This document shows, in pieces, positions 8,095 through 16,288 of a stretch of 64,000 nucleotides of DNA. The notes beneath the pieces are model-generated. The model saw only the letters and a list, made by a program, of their open reading frames with translations. It did no database searches and had not been told where the DNA came from. A program made the translations under genes and the position numbers. How positions within the stretch are numbered: position 1 is the stretch's first letter; each line of letters starts with the position of its first letter. The stretch lies in NCBI RefSeq assembly GCF_033100395.1, contig NZ_JAWLVJ010000015.1, positions 50,334 through 114,333 of the forward strand, written 5' to 3'. The stretch is from Terasakiella sp033100395 (GTDB lineage Bacteria; Pseudomonadota; Alphaproteobacteria; Rhodospirillales; Terasakiellaceae).

Positions 8095-9110
8095 TCTTTG
8101 CAATTCTTACTGCGATTTTACTTTTCCCTGTCGATGCCCTTGCCAGCGAGGCAGGCTTGTGGACAGAAACGGTTTATTATATCCGCACCCAGCAACAGCT
8201 TTTCCACCGCGAACTGGCAAGCGCCATCCGCGCCATTCAGGACGGTGGCATGGCTGCCATCTGGGGCATGATCGGCATCAGCTTTCTTTATGGTGTTTTC
8301 CATGCGGCAGGCCCCGGTCATGGCAAAGCGGTGATCAGTACCTACCTGTTAAGTCATGAAAGCAAGTTAAAGCGCGGCATTTACCTGTCTTTTGCCTCCG
8401 CCTTCGTGCAAGGCTTGAGCGCCATTTTCCTGGTGATGGGTCTTGTCGGCATTTTGGGTTGGTCGCGCAGTGAAGCAAAGGACACTGTGCCGATTTTGGA
8501 AATGGCGAGTTTTGGTCTGATCGCTGTCATCGGAATCGTTCTGATGAAACGCGCACTATCTGCCTTGTGGAAACGCTATCAGCATCAGAAACACAGTCAT
8601 AATCATACCCACCATGACCACGGACATCATCACCACGAACATGGTCACGATCATCATGGTCATGATCACAACCATAGCCACAACCACGATCATCACCATG
8701 ACGGTGACGATCATGTCTGCGGCACCTGTGGTCATTCCCATGCGCCCACACCGGAAATGCTGGAAGAACAAACCAGTATCCGCGACACGCTTGCCATCAT
8801 TGTTTCCGTTGGTATCCGCCCCTGCAGTGGCTCTGTCCTGATGCTGGTTTTTGCCCAGATTATCGGGCTGGGCTGGGCTGGGATCGGCGCTGTTTTCGCC
8901 ATTTCCTTCGGCACGGCGCTTACCGTCAGTGCGCTGGCTATTCTGGCTGTTTACTTCCGCCGTGGTGCATTATTCCTGGCGGATCGCCAAGGGGGCAACT
9001 TTATCCAGAATATGTCACTAAGTGCCGCCTTTGTCGGTGGCTTGTTCATCACCATGTTGGGGGCTTCGCTGTTGATTGAAGCCAGCAAAAGCCCCCATCC
9101 ACTTTTCTAA
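8085..9110 (+). CDS. NicO/RcnA-family metal permease, ZevB-like
   Basis: A 341-residue inner-membrane protein with about six helices after a signal-like first helix. The motif HAAGPGHGKAVISTYLLSHE (about 72-91) and GIRPCSGSVLMLVFAQ (about 245-260) are hallmarks of the NicO nickel/cobalt transporter family. A long loop at about 163-222 is almost entirely His, Asp and Gly, ending in CGTCGHSH, and probably binds metal. Its start overlaps the zevA-like gene by 10 bases, implying translational coupling. RcnA relatives export nickel, but the DUF1007 partner and Zur-type operator point to zinc import as for ZevB. Direction of transport is inferred. Confidence 0.84.
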   Translation: MLLVFAILTAILLFPVDALASEAGLWTETVYYIRTQQQLFHRELASAIRAIQDGGMAAIWGMIGISFLYGVFHAAGPGHGKAVISTYLLSHESKLKRGIYLSFASAFVQGLSAIFLVMGLVGILGWSRSEAKDTVPILEMASFGLIAVIGIVLMKRALSALWKRYQHQKHSHNHTHHDHGHHHHEHGHDHHGHDHNHSHNHDHHHDGDDHVCGTCGHSHAPTPEMLEEQTSIRDTLAIIVSVGIRPCSGSVLMLVFAQIIGLGWAGIGAVFAISFGTALTVSALAILAVYFRRGALFLADRQGGNFIQNMSLSAAFVGGLFITMLGASLLIEASKSPHPLF

Positions 9111-9119
9111 ACCTTAGAC

Positions 9120-9192
9120 AAAAAAAAGGAGAAGACCAGACCCTGACAACGGGGTGTTGGAGGCAGAAAGAACTCTCAGGGCCTGATCTTCT
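9120..9192 (-). terminator. Rho-independent terminator of nhaA-usp
   Basis: On the minus strand a 17-base stem (9176-9192 with 9130-9146, mostly paired with a few mismatches or G-U) encloses a 29-base loop and is followed by CC and a run of eight T. It lies just after the Usp stop codon. The plus strand has no T run after the stem. Confidence 0.7.
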
Positions 9193-9207
9193 ATGAGGTG
9201 GAGGGGA

Positions 9208-10158
9208 CTAAATACGACGATCAATATCAACGAAGTCGACGCCGCGGCTTGGATGACGTCCCAAGCGACGCATCATGGCCGATTCAGGTTCCGGCCGTGA
9301 AATCAAGACAGAACAATGGGCCTGATTGATCAGCCGCAAGGTCCGGTTACCAACAATCGCATTGACCAACGGATTGCCCGGTGAGCCTTCTGTGACCAAT
9401 AAATCAGCCGTGGATTCTTTTAAGTAATCAATCACCACATCTTCCATATCGCCATGTTTGGCAATCGGGGTGCCAACTAAAGGCTCCCCCAAGACCTGTT
9501 TGGTCAGGGTGACGACCTTTTCCAAGGCCTGATAATGGGCTTCCTGTGACACATTAAAACGAACTTCATCGGGCAGTTCACTTAATAACATGTCGCGTTC
9601 AGTCCCTTCAAATTCCCAAGCAAACAGAATATCAAGCGCAGCACCTTCACGTTTTGCGAGAGACGACGCCATTTCCAGGATGCGGCGATTGATCGGACAG
9701 GTAAGCGCATCTTCCTTACCCGCATTCACGGCAGCAACAATCTTGCGATAGTTGGTGGATTGACCTGGACGCACGACCCAGATGGGGCAATTGGTCCGGC
9801 GCATCAATTCCGGTGTCAGGTCTGTGCCCAACAACTGTGCCCAGCCACTGCTATATTCCGTCGGGGTGACGATCAGATCGAAGGCTTCTTCTTCGACGCA
9901 AGCCAGTGTTTCTTCCAGCTGATCACCGGATTTGACGATCACATTAACCCGGCCTTCCAGTTCCACGCCCAGAAACAGGCGGCGCATCAGGTGTTTGCGT
10001 TCGGCGACCATGGCCTTCATATCGATTTTCTGATCGACCACGTGCAGCACGTTAAGGTCCGCTTCATTTTGGCGGGCAAGCGAGATGGCTTTATCCAGCG
10101 TTTCTTCTGCCCCAATGCCCATATCATAGATCGCAAGTATGTTCTTAAACCGTTTCAT
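9208..10158 (-). CDS. Tandem-domain universal stress protein (UspE-like)
   Basis: A 316-residue cytoplasmic protein with two Usp domains (about 1-145 and 155-295), the arrangement of UspE. Both halves begin with the expected beta strand (KNILAIYDMG; RKIVAAVNAG) and end with strands resembling CPIWVVRPG and CSVLISRPE. The second half ends a glycine-rich ATP-type loop resembling GNPLVNAIVGNRTLRLI. It lies 15 bases after nhaA, in the same operon, and is closed by a terminator. The pairing suggests a response to ionic or pH stress; its biochemical role is unknown. Confidence 0.87.
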   Translation of the reverse strand: MKRFKNILAIYDMGIGAEETLDKAISLARQNEADLNVLHVVDQKIDMKAMVAERKHLMRRLFLGVELEGRVNVIVKSGDQLEETLACVEEEAFDLIVTPTEYSSGWAQLLGTDLTPELMRRTNCPIWVVRPGQSTNYRKIVAAVNAGKEDALTCPINRRILEMASSLAKREGAALDILFAWEFEGTERDMLLSELPDEVRFNVSQEAHYQALEKVVTLTKQVLGEPLVGTPIAKHGDMEDVVIDYLKESTADLLVTEGSPGNPLVNAIVGNRTLRLINQAHCSVLISRPEPESAMMRRLGRHPSRGVDFVDIDRRI

Positions 10159-10173
10159 TTTACTATCCCTTCA

Positions 10174-11376
10174 TTAGGTTGCAGAAGTCGCACCCGCAGG
10201 CACAGCTTGTTTCTTATCCGCAAGGCTGCGTTTCAGGACAATCACACCCACAAAGGTGGACAGGATCGATCCCATAATCACGCCCAGGCGAACGGCATTT
10301 AATTGTTCGGATGTTTCAAAGGCCAGCGTTCCGATAAACAGGCTCATGGTGAAGCCAATCCCGGTCAGGCAAGCCACGCCATAGACCTGCATCCAGTTGA
10401 CACCACGCGGCAGGCGACAAATCCCTATCTTGACCGCAATCCAGGAGAAACTGAAGACCCCGATTTGCTTGCCGACAAACAGGCCCAGCGCAATCCCCAG
10501 CGGCAGTGGCTGTAACAGGCTGGCAAAAGACATACCTGCGAAAGACACACCGGAGTTAAAGAAGGCAAAGATGGGGATAATCATAAAGGCGACCCAGGGG
10601 TGCAGCCCATGTTCCACATGCTTGAGCGGTGAATGACCACCTTTTTCCGCCAGCGGTACGGTCAGCGCAATCATCACCCCTGCCAAAGTGGCATGAACGC
10701 CTGATTTCAGCACACCAACCCAAACGACAAGGCCAATCAGTACATATGGCGCGAGTGCACGAACCCCCATACGGTTCAGGGCCACCAATAGACCAAAGCC
10801 ACCCAGCCCAAACATCAGGGATGTGGTCGATAGATTGTCTGTATAGAAAAGCGCAATAGCAATAATCGCCCCCAGATCATCAATGATGGCAATACCCAGC
10901 AAAAAGACTTTCAGCGCAACAGGGACGCGCGGGCCCAGCAAGGCCAGAATGCCCAGCGCAAAGGCGATATCCGTTGCCGCCGGGATCGCCCAGCCGGAGA
11001 AATTTTCAGGTGTTGAAAGGTTCACGCCCAGATAAACGAGGGCTGGGATCAACATGCCGCCCACCGCCGCAATCAGCGGCAAGGCAGCGCGATCAAAGGT
11101 GGACAGTTCACCTTCCATCACTTCACGTTTGATCTCCAGCCCCACCAGGAAGAAGAAAATGGCCATCAGGCCATCATTCACCCAAAGTAAAAGCGGTTTG
11201 TTAATCTCCAGCGGGCCTGCTTGCACAATCACAGGCGCGTTCAACAAGGCCATATACCATGATGAAAGCGCACTGTTGTTGACAATCAGAGCCAAAAACG
11301 CGGCGCCAATCAGCAACAGGCCGCCGGCTGTCTCCTTATTTATGAAGCCATTTTGCTCCGTTGATACATTTGTCAT
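10174..11376 (-). CDS. nhaA: Na+/H+ antiporter NhaA
   Basis: A 400-residue inner-membrane antiporter that exchanges cytoplasmic sodium for protons. Eleven to twelve helices are visible. The ion-binding aspartate pair is present in GIAIIDDLGAIIAIALFYT, and the early segment LLWVNDGLMAIFFFLVGLEIKRE is diagnostic of the family. The ribosome site AGGA precedes the ATG. It leads an operon with the Usp gene and is divergent, across 119 bases, from an OxyR-like LysR regulator. In enteric bacteria nhaA is controlled by the LysR protein NhaR, so the neighbouring regulator is the obvious candidate here, but that is inference. Confidence 0.95.
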   Translation of the reverse strand: MTNVSTEQNGFINKETAGGLLLIGAAFLALIVNNSALSSWYMALLNAPVIVQAGPLEINKPLLLWVNDGLMAIFFFLVGLEIKREVMEGELSTFDRAALPLIAAVGGMLIPALVYLGVNLSTPENFSGWAIPAATDIAFALGILALLGPRVPVALKVFLLGIAIIDDLGAIIAIALFYTDNLSTTSLMFGLGGFGLLVALNRMGVRALAPYVLIGLVVWVGVLKSGVHATLAGVMIALTVPLAEKGGHSPLKHVEHGLHPWVAFMIIPIFAFFNSGVSFAGMSFASLLQPLPLGIALGLFVGKQIGVFSFSWIAVKIGICRLPRGVNWMQVYGVACLTGIGFTMSLFIGTLAFETSEQLNAVRLGVIMGSILSTFVGVIVLKRSLADKKQAVPAGATSAT

Positions 11377-11441
11377 TTCTTACATTCCTGGTGGTTTTAA
11401 TCGTTAAAACCTATGGTAATGTGATTTTTTTGATAAATATA

Positions 11442-11479
11442 ATAGAAAGAAATACCAATTTATGATAGGACATAACTAT
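11442..11479. promoter_or_regulatory. ATAG/CTAT elements, candidate LysR/OxyR-type operator
   Basis: ATAG-N7-CTAT is at 11465-11479, with another ATAG 23 bases earlier at 11442-11445. This recalls the ATAG elements of OxyR sites. It lies between the divergent nhaA and OxyR-like genes, 17 bases before the latter's start. Confidence 0.45.
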
Positions 11480-11495
11480 TGAATAGGAGATCCCC

Positions 11496-12401
11496 ATGCC
11501 AACCCTGCGTCAACTGCAATATCTCGTCGCTGTCGATGATGAACGCCATTTCGGGCGGGCGGCAGATCGGGTCCATGTGGCCCAGCCGACCTTAAGCGCA
11601 CAACTTTCCACGCTGGAACATCGCCTGGAAACCCGCCTGTTTGATCGATCCAGAAAAGGCGTTTCCCCCACCCCGGCAGGTCAGGAAATTATCGCGCGCG
11701 CCCGCAAAATTCTGGCGGATGTAGAAGACCTGGTGGAATTTGCCAAACAGATTGAAAACCCGCTCAGTGGCCGTCTGCGTCTTGGGGTGCCGCCCACATT
11801 GGGCCCTTACATACTACCCCATATCGTGCCCACGCTTCATATCCAGTTTCCGCAACTAAAACTTTTTGTCAGCGAAGGGGCGCCCAAAGATATCCAGAAC
11901 CAACTGGCCGAAGGCAAACTGGATGTTGCCTTAAGTCCGCTCCCCATTGTGTCGCCCAAACTGAATAAAGCTTTGATTTTCAGTGAAGATTTGCATGTGG
12001 TGATGGCCAACGACCATCCGTTTGCACAAAAGGACACACTGGAAGGCAAGGACCTGAAGAACGAGAAAGTCCTAACCATGGAAACCGGGCACCATCTGCA
12101 CAATCAGGTAAAGGACCTCTGTACCCTTTATGGGGCAGAACTGCTTTATGATTACGCAGGCACCAGTCTGGATGCCTTGCGTCATATGGTCGGTATGGGT
12201 GCCGGGATTTCCTTTTTCCCCACCCTGTACATCCTGTCAGAAATCAAGGGACGCGATGGATTGAGCGTGAAAAAATTGACGCAAAATCGACCGACCCGCG
12301 ACATCGCGCTTGTCTGGCGCAACGACAGCCGACTGGATGCGCAATATCTTGAACTGGCTGAATTGTTTCGCAAAAAAAGCGAAGAAATTATGCAGACTTA
12401 G
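11496..12401 (+). CDS. LysR-family regulator, OxyR-like but lacking the peroxidatic cysteine
   Basis: A 301-residue LysR regulator: winged HTH at about 1-60 (HFGRAADRVHVAQPTLSAQLSTLE), then the periplasmic-binding-protein-like effector domain. Overall it resembles OxyR throughout (LRLGVPPTLGPYILPHIVP, LRHMVGMGAGISFFP). At the redox centre, however, E. coli OxyR GHC(199)LRDQ is replaced by GHH at 198-200, while the equivalent of Cys208 remains as Cys209. It therefore cannot make the Cys199-Cys208 disulfide. The ribosome site AGGAGA is strong. It is divergent from nhaA-usp, and its stop codon overlaps that of the convergent zur by four bases. It may be a peroxide-insensitive regulator of nhaA; the effector is unknown. 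Confidence 0.85.
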   Translation: MPTLRQLQYLVAVDDERHFGRAADRVHVAQPTLSAQLSTLEHRLETRLFDRSRKGVSPTPAGQEIIARARKILADVEDLVEFAKQIENPLSGRLRLGVPPTLGPYILPHIVPTLHIQFPQLKLFVSEGAPKDIQNQLAEGKLDVALSPLPIVSPKLNKALIFSEDLHVVMANDHPFAQKDTLEGKDLKNEKVLTMETGHHLHNQVKDLCTLYGAELLYDYAGTSLDALRHMVGMGAGISFFPTLYILSEIKGRDGLSVKKLTQNRPTRDIALVWRNDSRLDAQYLELAELFRKKSEEIMQT

Positions 12402-12787
12402 GGTTTCACACATTTCGAACAATGACCACGCACTTCAATGGTGGTGGTTTCTGCCACAAAGGCCTGTCTGCTTGACCATTGGTTTAACAAAGCAGAGACT
12501 TTCGGCAGCTCAAACTCCGCGACTTCACCACAGTCGTTACAGATAGAAAAAGCGCTGAACCCGCTGTGGTCATGATCATGGGCACAGACCACAAAAGCGT
12601 TCAAACTTTCCAGCTTGTGGATCAGTTCCAGTTCCATCAGCTTATCAAGTGCACGATAAATCTGGGGCGGGGCACGCAGACCTTCATCGCGCAGCTGATC
12701 CAGCAGATTATAAGCCGTCTGGGGCGCATCGGACCGTTTCAGGCAATCCAGCACAAGTTGCTGATTCTTGGTTAATGTCGTTTTCAT
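12398..12787 (-). CDS. zur: Fur-family zinc uptake regulator Zur
   Basis: A 129-residue repressor that binds operator DNA when loaded with zinc. The N-terminal winged helix carries PPQIYRALDKLMELELIHKLES. The dimerisation domain holds two Cys pairs, CNDC and CSKC, for the structural zinc and a His-rich HDHDHSGF segment. It overlaps znuB by four bases (ATGA), with a ribosome site AGGGGAAG inside the znuB end, so it is translated as the last gene of znuCB-zur and probably represses its own operon. Fur, Mur and Irr are less likely given the operon and the Cys pairs. Confidence 0.92.
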   Translation of the reverse strand: MKTTLTKNQQLVLDCLKRSDAPQTAYNLLDQLRDEGLRAPPQIYRALDKLMELELIHKLESLNAFVVCAHDHDHSGFSAFSICNDCGEVAEFELPKVSALLNQWSSRQAFVAETTTIEVRGHCSKCVKP

Positions 12788-13581
12788 GATGGCTTCCCCT
12801 TTCTGCGCTGAATAAGGCTGACCCCAAACAACATCATGGCTGCGACCACAATGGATGGCCCGGACGGCGTATCATATTGCAAAGACCCCCAAAGGCCCAG
12901 CACAACCGACAGCACACCAATCATAGCCGCCAACACGGCCATCATTTCCGGTGTGGTTGAAAACCTGCGCGCACTGGCGGCCGGAATGATCAACAGGGCG
13001 GTGATCAACAACACCCCGACGATCTTGATGGCAATTGCCACCACCCCGGCCATTAACACCATAAAGACCAGTTTGCTCTGTTGTGGCTTCAACCCTTCCA
13101 CCAGCGCCAGATCCTCATTCACCGTTGCCGCCAATAAGGGGCGCCATAGATAGGCCAGAACCGTCAGAATGACGAAGGTGCTGAGATAAACCAGTAAAAT
13201 ATCCGTCTTGGTCACCGCCAGAATATCACCGAACAGGTACGCTTCCAGATCAATGCGCACCCAAGTCATAAAAGCGACCAGCACCAGCCCGATGGCCAGG
13301 GAAGAATGCGATAAAATCCCCAAGAGCGAATCGGTCGGTAATGACCGTCGTCTCTGCAAGGCAACCAACAAGAGGGAGACCAGCAAGGCAATGACAAACA
13401 CGCCCAACGTCATTGAAAATTCAAATAAAAAGGACAACGCCACACCCAATAATGCGCTATGGGCCATGGTGTCCCCATAATAGGCCATGCGCCGCCAGAC
13501 AACAAAACATCCCAGCGGGCCAACACAAAGCGCCACCCCGATCCCGGCAATCAGCGCGCGGAAGAAGAAATCATCCAGCAT
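12784..13581 (-). CDS. znuB: Zinc ABC transporter permease ZnuB
   Basis: A 265-residue inner-membrane permease of the ABC-3 (zinc/manganese) family. The frame extends further upstream, but the start is placed at MLDDFFFRALIAG because it has the ribosome site AGGAGA and matches the family N-terminus. Eight or so hydrophobic helices are visible, with the family segments WRRMAYYGDTMAHSALLGVA and LLITALLIIPAASARRF. The start lies 11 bases inside the end of znuC and the stop overlaps the zur start, so znuC-znuB-zur are translationally coupled. It works with ZnuC and with ZnuA encoded divergently. Confidence 0.93.
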   Translation of the reverse strand: MLDDFFFRALIAGIGVALCVGPLGCFVVWRRMAYYGDTMAHSALLGVALSFLFEFSMTLGVFVIALLVSLLLVALQRRRSLPTDSLLGILSHSSLAIGLVLVAFMTWVRIDLEAYLFGDILAVTKTDILLVYLSTFVILTVLAYLWRPLLAATVNEDLALVEGLKPQQSKLVFMVLMAGVVAIAIKIVGVLLITALLIIPAASARRFSTTPEMMAVLAAMIGVLSVVLGLWGSLQYDTPSGPSIVVAAMMLFGVSLIQRRKGKPS

Positions 13582-14404
13582 GACGATCTCCTTTTTCGTG
13601 GTCATGATGCCCGTCTTCATGATGGCAATGATCGGTGATGGATCCATCGGCATGCATGACCCGGCCGTCATCAAGATGGGTATGGTCGTGTTTATGCTGA
13701 TAAAGGGCAAAAGAATTTGCTGCGTGTTCGCCAAACAATTCCTGATATTTCGGATTATTCGCAACCGTCTGTGGGGTCCCTGTGCAACAAACATGACCGT
13801 TCAGACATAGGACCCGGTCAGTCTGTGCCATCACCACATGCAAATCATGAGAAATAAGCAAAACACCACAATTCGTCTTGTCGCGAAAACTGCTGATCAG
13901 ATCATAAAGCAACGCTTCACCCGTATAATCCACCCCTTGCACCGGTTCATCCAGTAACAAAAGGTCCGGCTGTCCGATCATGGCGCGTGCCAGCAACACA
14001 CGTTGGAATTCACCACCTGACAACGCATGGACCGGGCTATTGGCATGTTCAAGCATGCCGACACTATGCAACATATCCTCAATGACATCATCATTATAAT
14101 GCGCAGACAGTTTCATCAGGCGGCGCACCGTCATGGGCAAGGTTGCATCAATACTTAATTTCTGCGGGACATAGCCAATACGCAGACCGGGGCGTTTATA
14201 AGCCTCACCTTCGCGTAATTTCATCAGACCGATGGCAGCTTTCAAGGTGGTACTTTTACCAGACCCGTTGGGACCGATCAGACTTACAATTTCACCGGGA
14301 TGAACCACCAGGTCCACATCACGAATGAGCCAGCGTTCATTTTCATAAACACCCGCACTTTTTAATGAAATCAATGGCTTATCAAAATCAGTCATTCGCC
14401 GCAT
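13571..14404 (-). CDS. znuC: Zinc ABC transporter ATP-binding protein ZnuC
   Basis: A 277-residue ATPase that powers zinc import. Walker A is GPNGSGKST (about 43-51), the signature is LSGGEFQR, Walker B is LLLLDEPVQGVD, and the switch His is in LLISHDLHVVM. Beyond the normal domain a tail of about 45 residues is rich in His and Asp (HKHDHTHLDDG to the end) and could hold zinc. Two Met codons are possible starts, three codons apart. It heads znuCB-zur, divergent from znuA, with two Zur-type palindromes in the intervening 86 bases. Confidence 0.93.
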   Translation of the reverse strand: MRRMTDFDKPLISLKSAGVYENERWLIRDVDLVVHPGEIVSLIGPNGSGKSTTLKAAIGLMKLREGEAYKRPGLRIGYVPQKLSIDATLPMTVRRLMKLSAHYNDDVIEDMLHSVGMLEHANSPVHALSGGEFQRVLLARAMIGQPDLLLLDEPVQGVDYTGEALLYDLISSFRDKTNCGVLLISHDLHVVMAQTDRVLCLNGHVCCTGTPQTVANNPKYQELFGEHAANSFALYQHKHDHTHLDDGRVMHADGSITDHCHHEDGHHDHEKGDRHAG

Positions 14405-14439
14405 TGCAATCCTGTTTTTTCCTTGAAGCGACCCTTACC

Positions 14440-14477
14440 ATATGTAATAACATAACACAATTCGTTATATTATAACA
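14440..14477. promoter_or_regulatory. Two Zur boxes between znuC and znuA
   Basis: GTTATATTATAAC at 14464-14476 repeats exactly the core of the box at 6311-6327. A second, looser palindrome, TATGTAATAACATAAC, begins at 14441. They lie side by side between the divergent znuC and znuA genes, so each promoter could have its own operator. Confidence 0.75.
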
Positions 14478-14490
14478 TATGGACCCTTTC

Positions 14491-15417
14491 ATGGCTTTTA
14501 GATTCCCCGTTATCGCACTTACGTCCTTCCTTGCTCTTTCCACTGTTGCGCAAGCTGCGCCCAAGGTTGTGGTCTCAATCAAACCACTTCATGGGCTGGT
14601 CAGCGGTGTGATGGACGGGGTTGGTAAACCTGAACTTCTGATCAAAGCCGTGCAGTCCCCACACCATTTCTCCCTCAAACCATCTGATGCACGCAAAGTG
14701 CAGAATGCCGATGCGGTGATTTGGGTGTCGGAAGAACTGGAAACCAACCTCGCGAAATCCTTAAAGTCGCTGAACTCCAAAGGTCTGTCCCTTGTGATGC
14801 TTGCAGAAGAGCATGACGATCATAAAGAACACGACAAGCATGACGACCATGATCACCATGATAATCACAAAGGTCATGATGATGAGCATGACCACCACCA
14901 TGAGATAGACGCCCATATCTGGCTTGATCCCCGCCAGGCTATCGAAATGGTGGAAAAAATTGAAGCTGGCCTCAGCAAGATTGATCCGGCCAGTGCCAAA
15001 ACCTACGCCAAAAATGCACATAACCTGCATGTAAAGCTGGAAAAGCTGGATCACGATATCCATGACCAATTACATGATGTTGAAGATAAAGCTTTTGTTG
15101 TGTTCCACGACGCCTTTGGCCATTTCAACAAACGCTATCACATGAACCAGGCAGGCGTTGTCGCCCTCAGCCCCGAGTCTGCACCGGGTGCCAAACACAT
15201 CCGCCATATGCGTGAACTTGTGAAAACCAAGAACGTCAAATGTGTTTTCTATGAGCCGCAGTTCTCCGACAAAATGGTCAAAACGGTTATTGAAGGCACA
15301 CAGATCAAGACAGCCAAACTGGACCCACTGGGCGCAGATTTTGATGCAGGCCCACAGCACTATTTCCAGATGATGAATAACATTGGTACGACGCTCAAAA
15401 CCTGCCTGGGCAGTTGA
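14491..15417 (+). CDS. znuA: Zinc ABC transporter periplasmic binding protein ZnuA
   Basis: Periplasmic zinc-binding protein of about 308 residues that feeds ZnuBC. A signal peptide (MAFRFPVIALTSFLALSTVA) is followed by KVVVSIKPLHGLVSGVM. The zinc-ligand His is in SPHHFSLKPSD, and a His/Asp-rich loop of about 35 residues follows the segment LVMLAEEHDDH, before IDAHIWLDP, the next family ligand region. The in-frame ATG four codons upstream lies against the operator and has no ribosome site, so 14491 is preferred. Its stop abuts that of the convergent solute-binding gene. Zur control is inferred from the palindrome just upstream. Confidence 0.93.
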   Translation: MAFRFPVIALTSFLALSTVAQAAPKVVVSIKPLHGLVSGVMDGVGKPELLIKAVQSPHHFSLKPSDARKVQNADAVIWVSEELETNLAKSLKSLNSKGLSLVMLAEEHDDHKEHDKHDDHDHHDNHKGHDDEHDHHHEIDAHIWLDPRQAIEMVEKIEAGLSKIDPASAKTYAKNAHNLHVKLEKLDHDIHDQLHDVEDKAFVVFHDAFGHFNKRYHMNQAGVVALSPESAPGAKHIRHMRELVKTKNVKCVFYEPQFSDKMVKTVIEGTQIKTAKLDPLGADFDAGPQHYFQMMNNIGTTLKTCLGS

Positions 15418-16179
15418 TTAATTCAGTAATTCTGGATCGCCCACATTATAAGATGCGATGATTTCGTCATACCGACCGGAATCTCGCATCTTTTTTAATC
15501 CCACATTAAACGCCTTGCAGACCGCCTCATCCTTAAAGACGGCGCTGAAATGACTGGGATCAAACAGGCGATGATGGGTGACTTCCTGTGTGGTATCAGT
15601 CACCTGGGTGACCGTTTCATCATTGCGATACCATTCAAAGATATAACGATCAGCCACCACAACATCGGTGCGCCCGGTGAACAGCAATTTGTTCTGCACA
15701 CTCTGATCAGCAATTTCACGATAGAGCTTGTTGGTCAGTGCCATTTCATGAAATTTTGGCCCCAGATAATGTTTGGCATTCTGAAAGGAAAGCACGGTCT
15801 TGTCCTGCAGGTCCCAAACCGTATCAATCTTCAGCCCCTTCTTCTTCAGGGTGATGGCGAAATTCCAATAGGTGATATGGGTATCGGTATAACATCCGGG
15901 TAAATCATCACGCCCCGTTGACATGATGCCGTCAACCTTGCCATGCTGGATCAAATGAAGGGTGCGGCCAAGCGGCACATAAACGGGCTGCATCTTATAG
16001 CCCTGGGACGCCAGAACCTCTTTTAAGATATCAAATTCAATCCCGCGATTTTCTTCCTTGATAACATATGGCGGAATGGACAGGCCAACACCCACCTTTA
16101 AGGTTTTTTCCTCTGCTGATACAGAATTAAAACCTAAAAGTGCAATACAAACAACAAATGCGAAAACAAGATTTTTCAT
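15418..16179 (-). CDS. Family 3 extracellular solute-binding protein (orphan)
   Basis: A 253-residue secreted protein of the SBP_bac_3 family. A signal peptide (MKNLVFAFVVCIALLGFNSV, cleavage near SAEEK) is followed by LKVGVGLSIPPYVIKEENRG, IEFDILKEVL and a second lobe with the repeated DVVVADRYIFEW pattern. The frame opens at a TTG further upstream, but the ATG at 16179 places the signal peptide correctly. No ABC permease or ATPase is adjacent. Such orphans often bind amino acids or serve as accessory sensors; the ligand is unknown. Confidence 0.82.
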   Translation of the reverse strand: MKNLVFAFVVCIALLGFNSVSAEEKTLKVGVGLSIPPYVIKEENRGIEFDILKEVLASQGYKMQPVYVPLGRTLHLIQHGKVDGIMSTGRDDLPGCYTDTHITYWNFAITLKKKGLKIDTVWDLQDKTVLSFQNAKHYLGPKFHEMALTNKLYREIADQSVQNKLLFTGRTDVVVADRYIFEWYRNDETVTQVTDTTQEVTHHRLFDPSHFSAVFKDEAVCKAFNVGLKKMRDSGRYDEIIASYNVGDPELLN

Positions 16180-16288
16180 ATCCTTTGATTTGAGGGTTAG
16201 CCGAATAAAGTGCAAGCCTAAATTTCTTTTTTTCAAAAGATTCTTTGGCTAAGCTGCTTTCAGACAATTCCATGGGACGGCATAAAGA

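Noticed and set aside
13582..13794. Upstream extension of the znuB frame (71 codons)
   Set aside because: It overlaps znuC coding sequence, has no ribosome site and adds a non-family N-terminus; the ATG at 13581 has AGGAGA.
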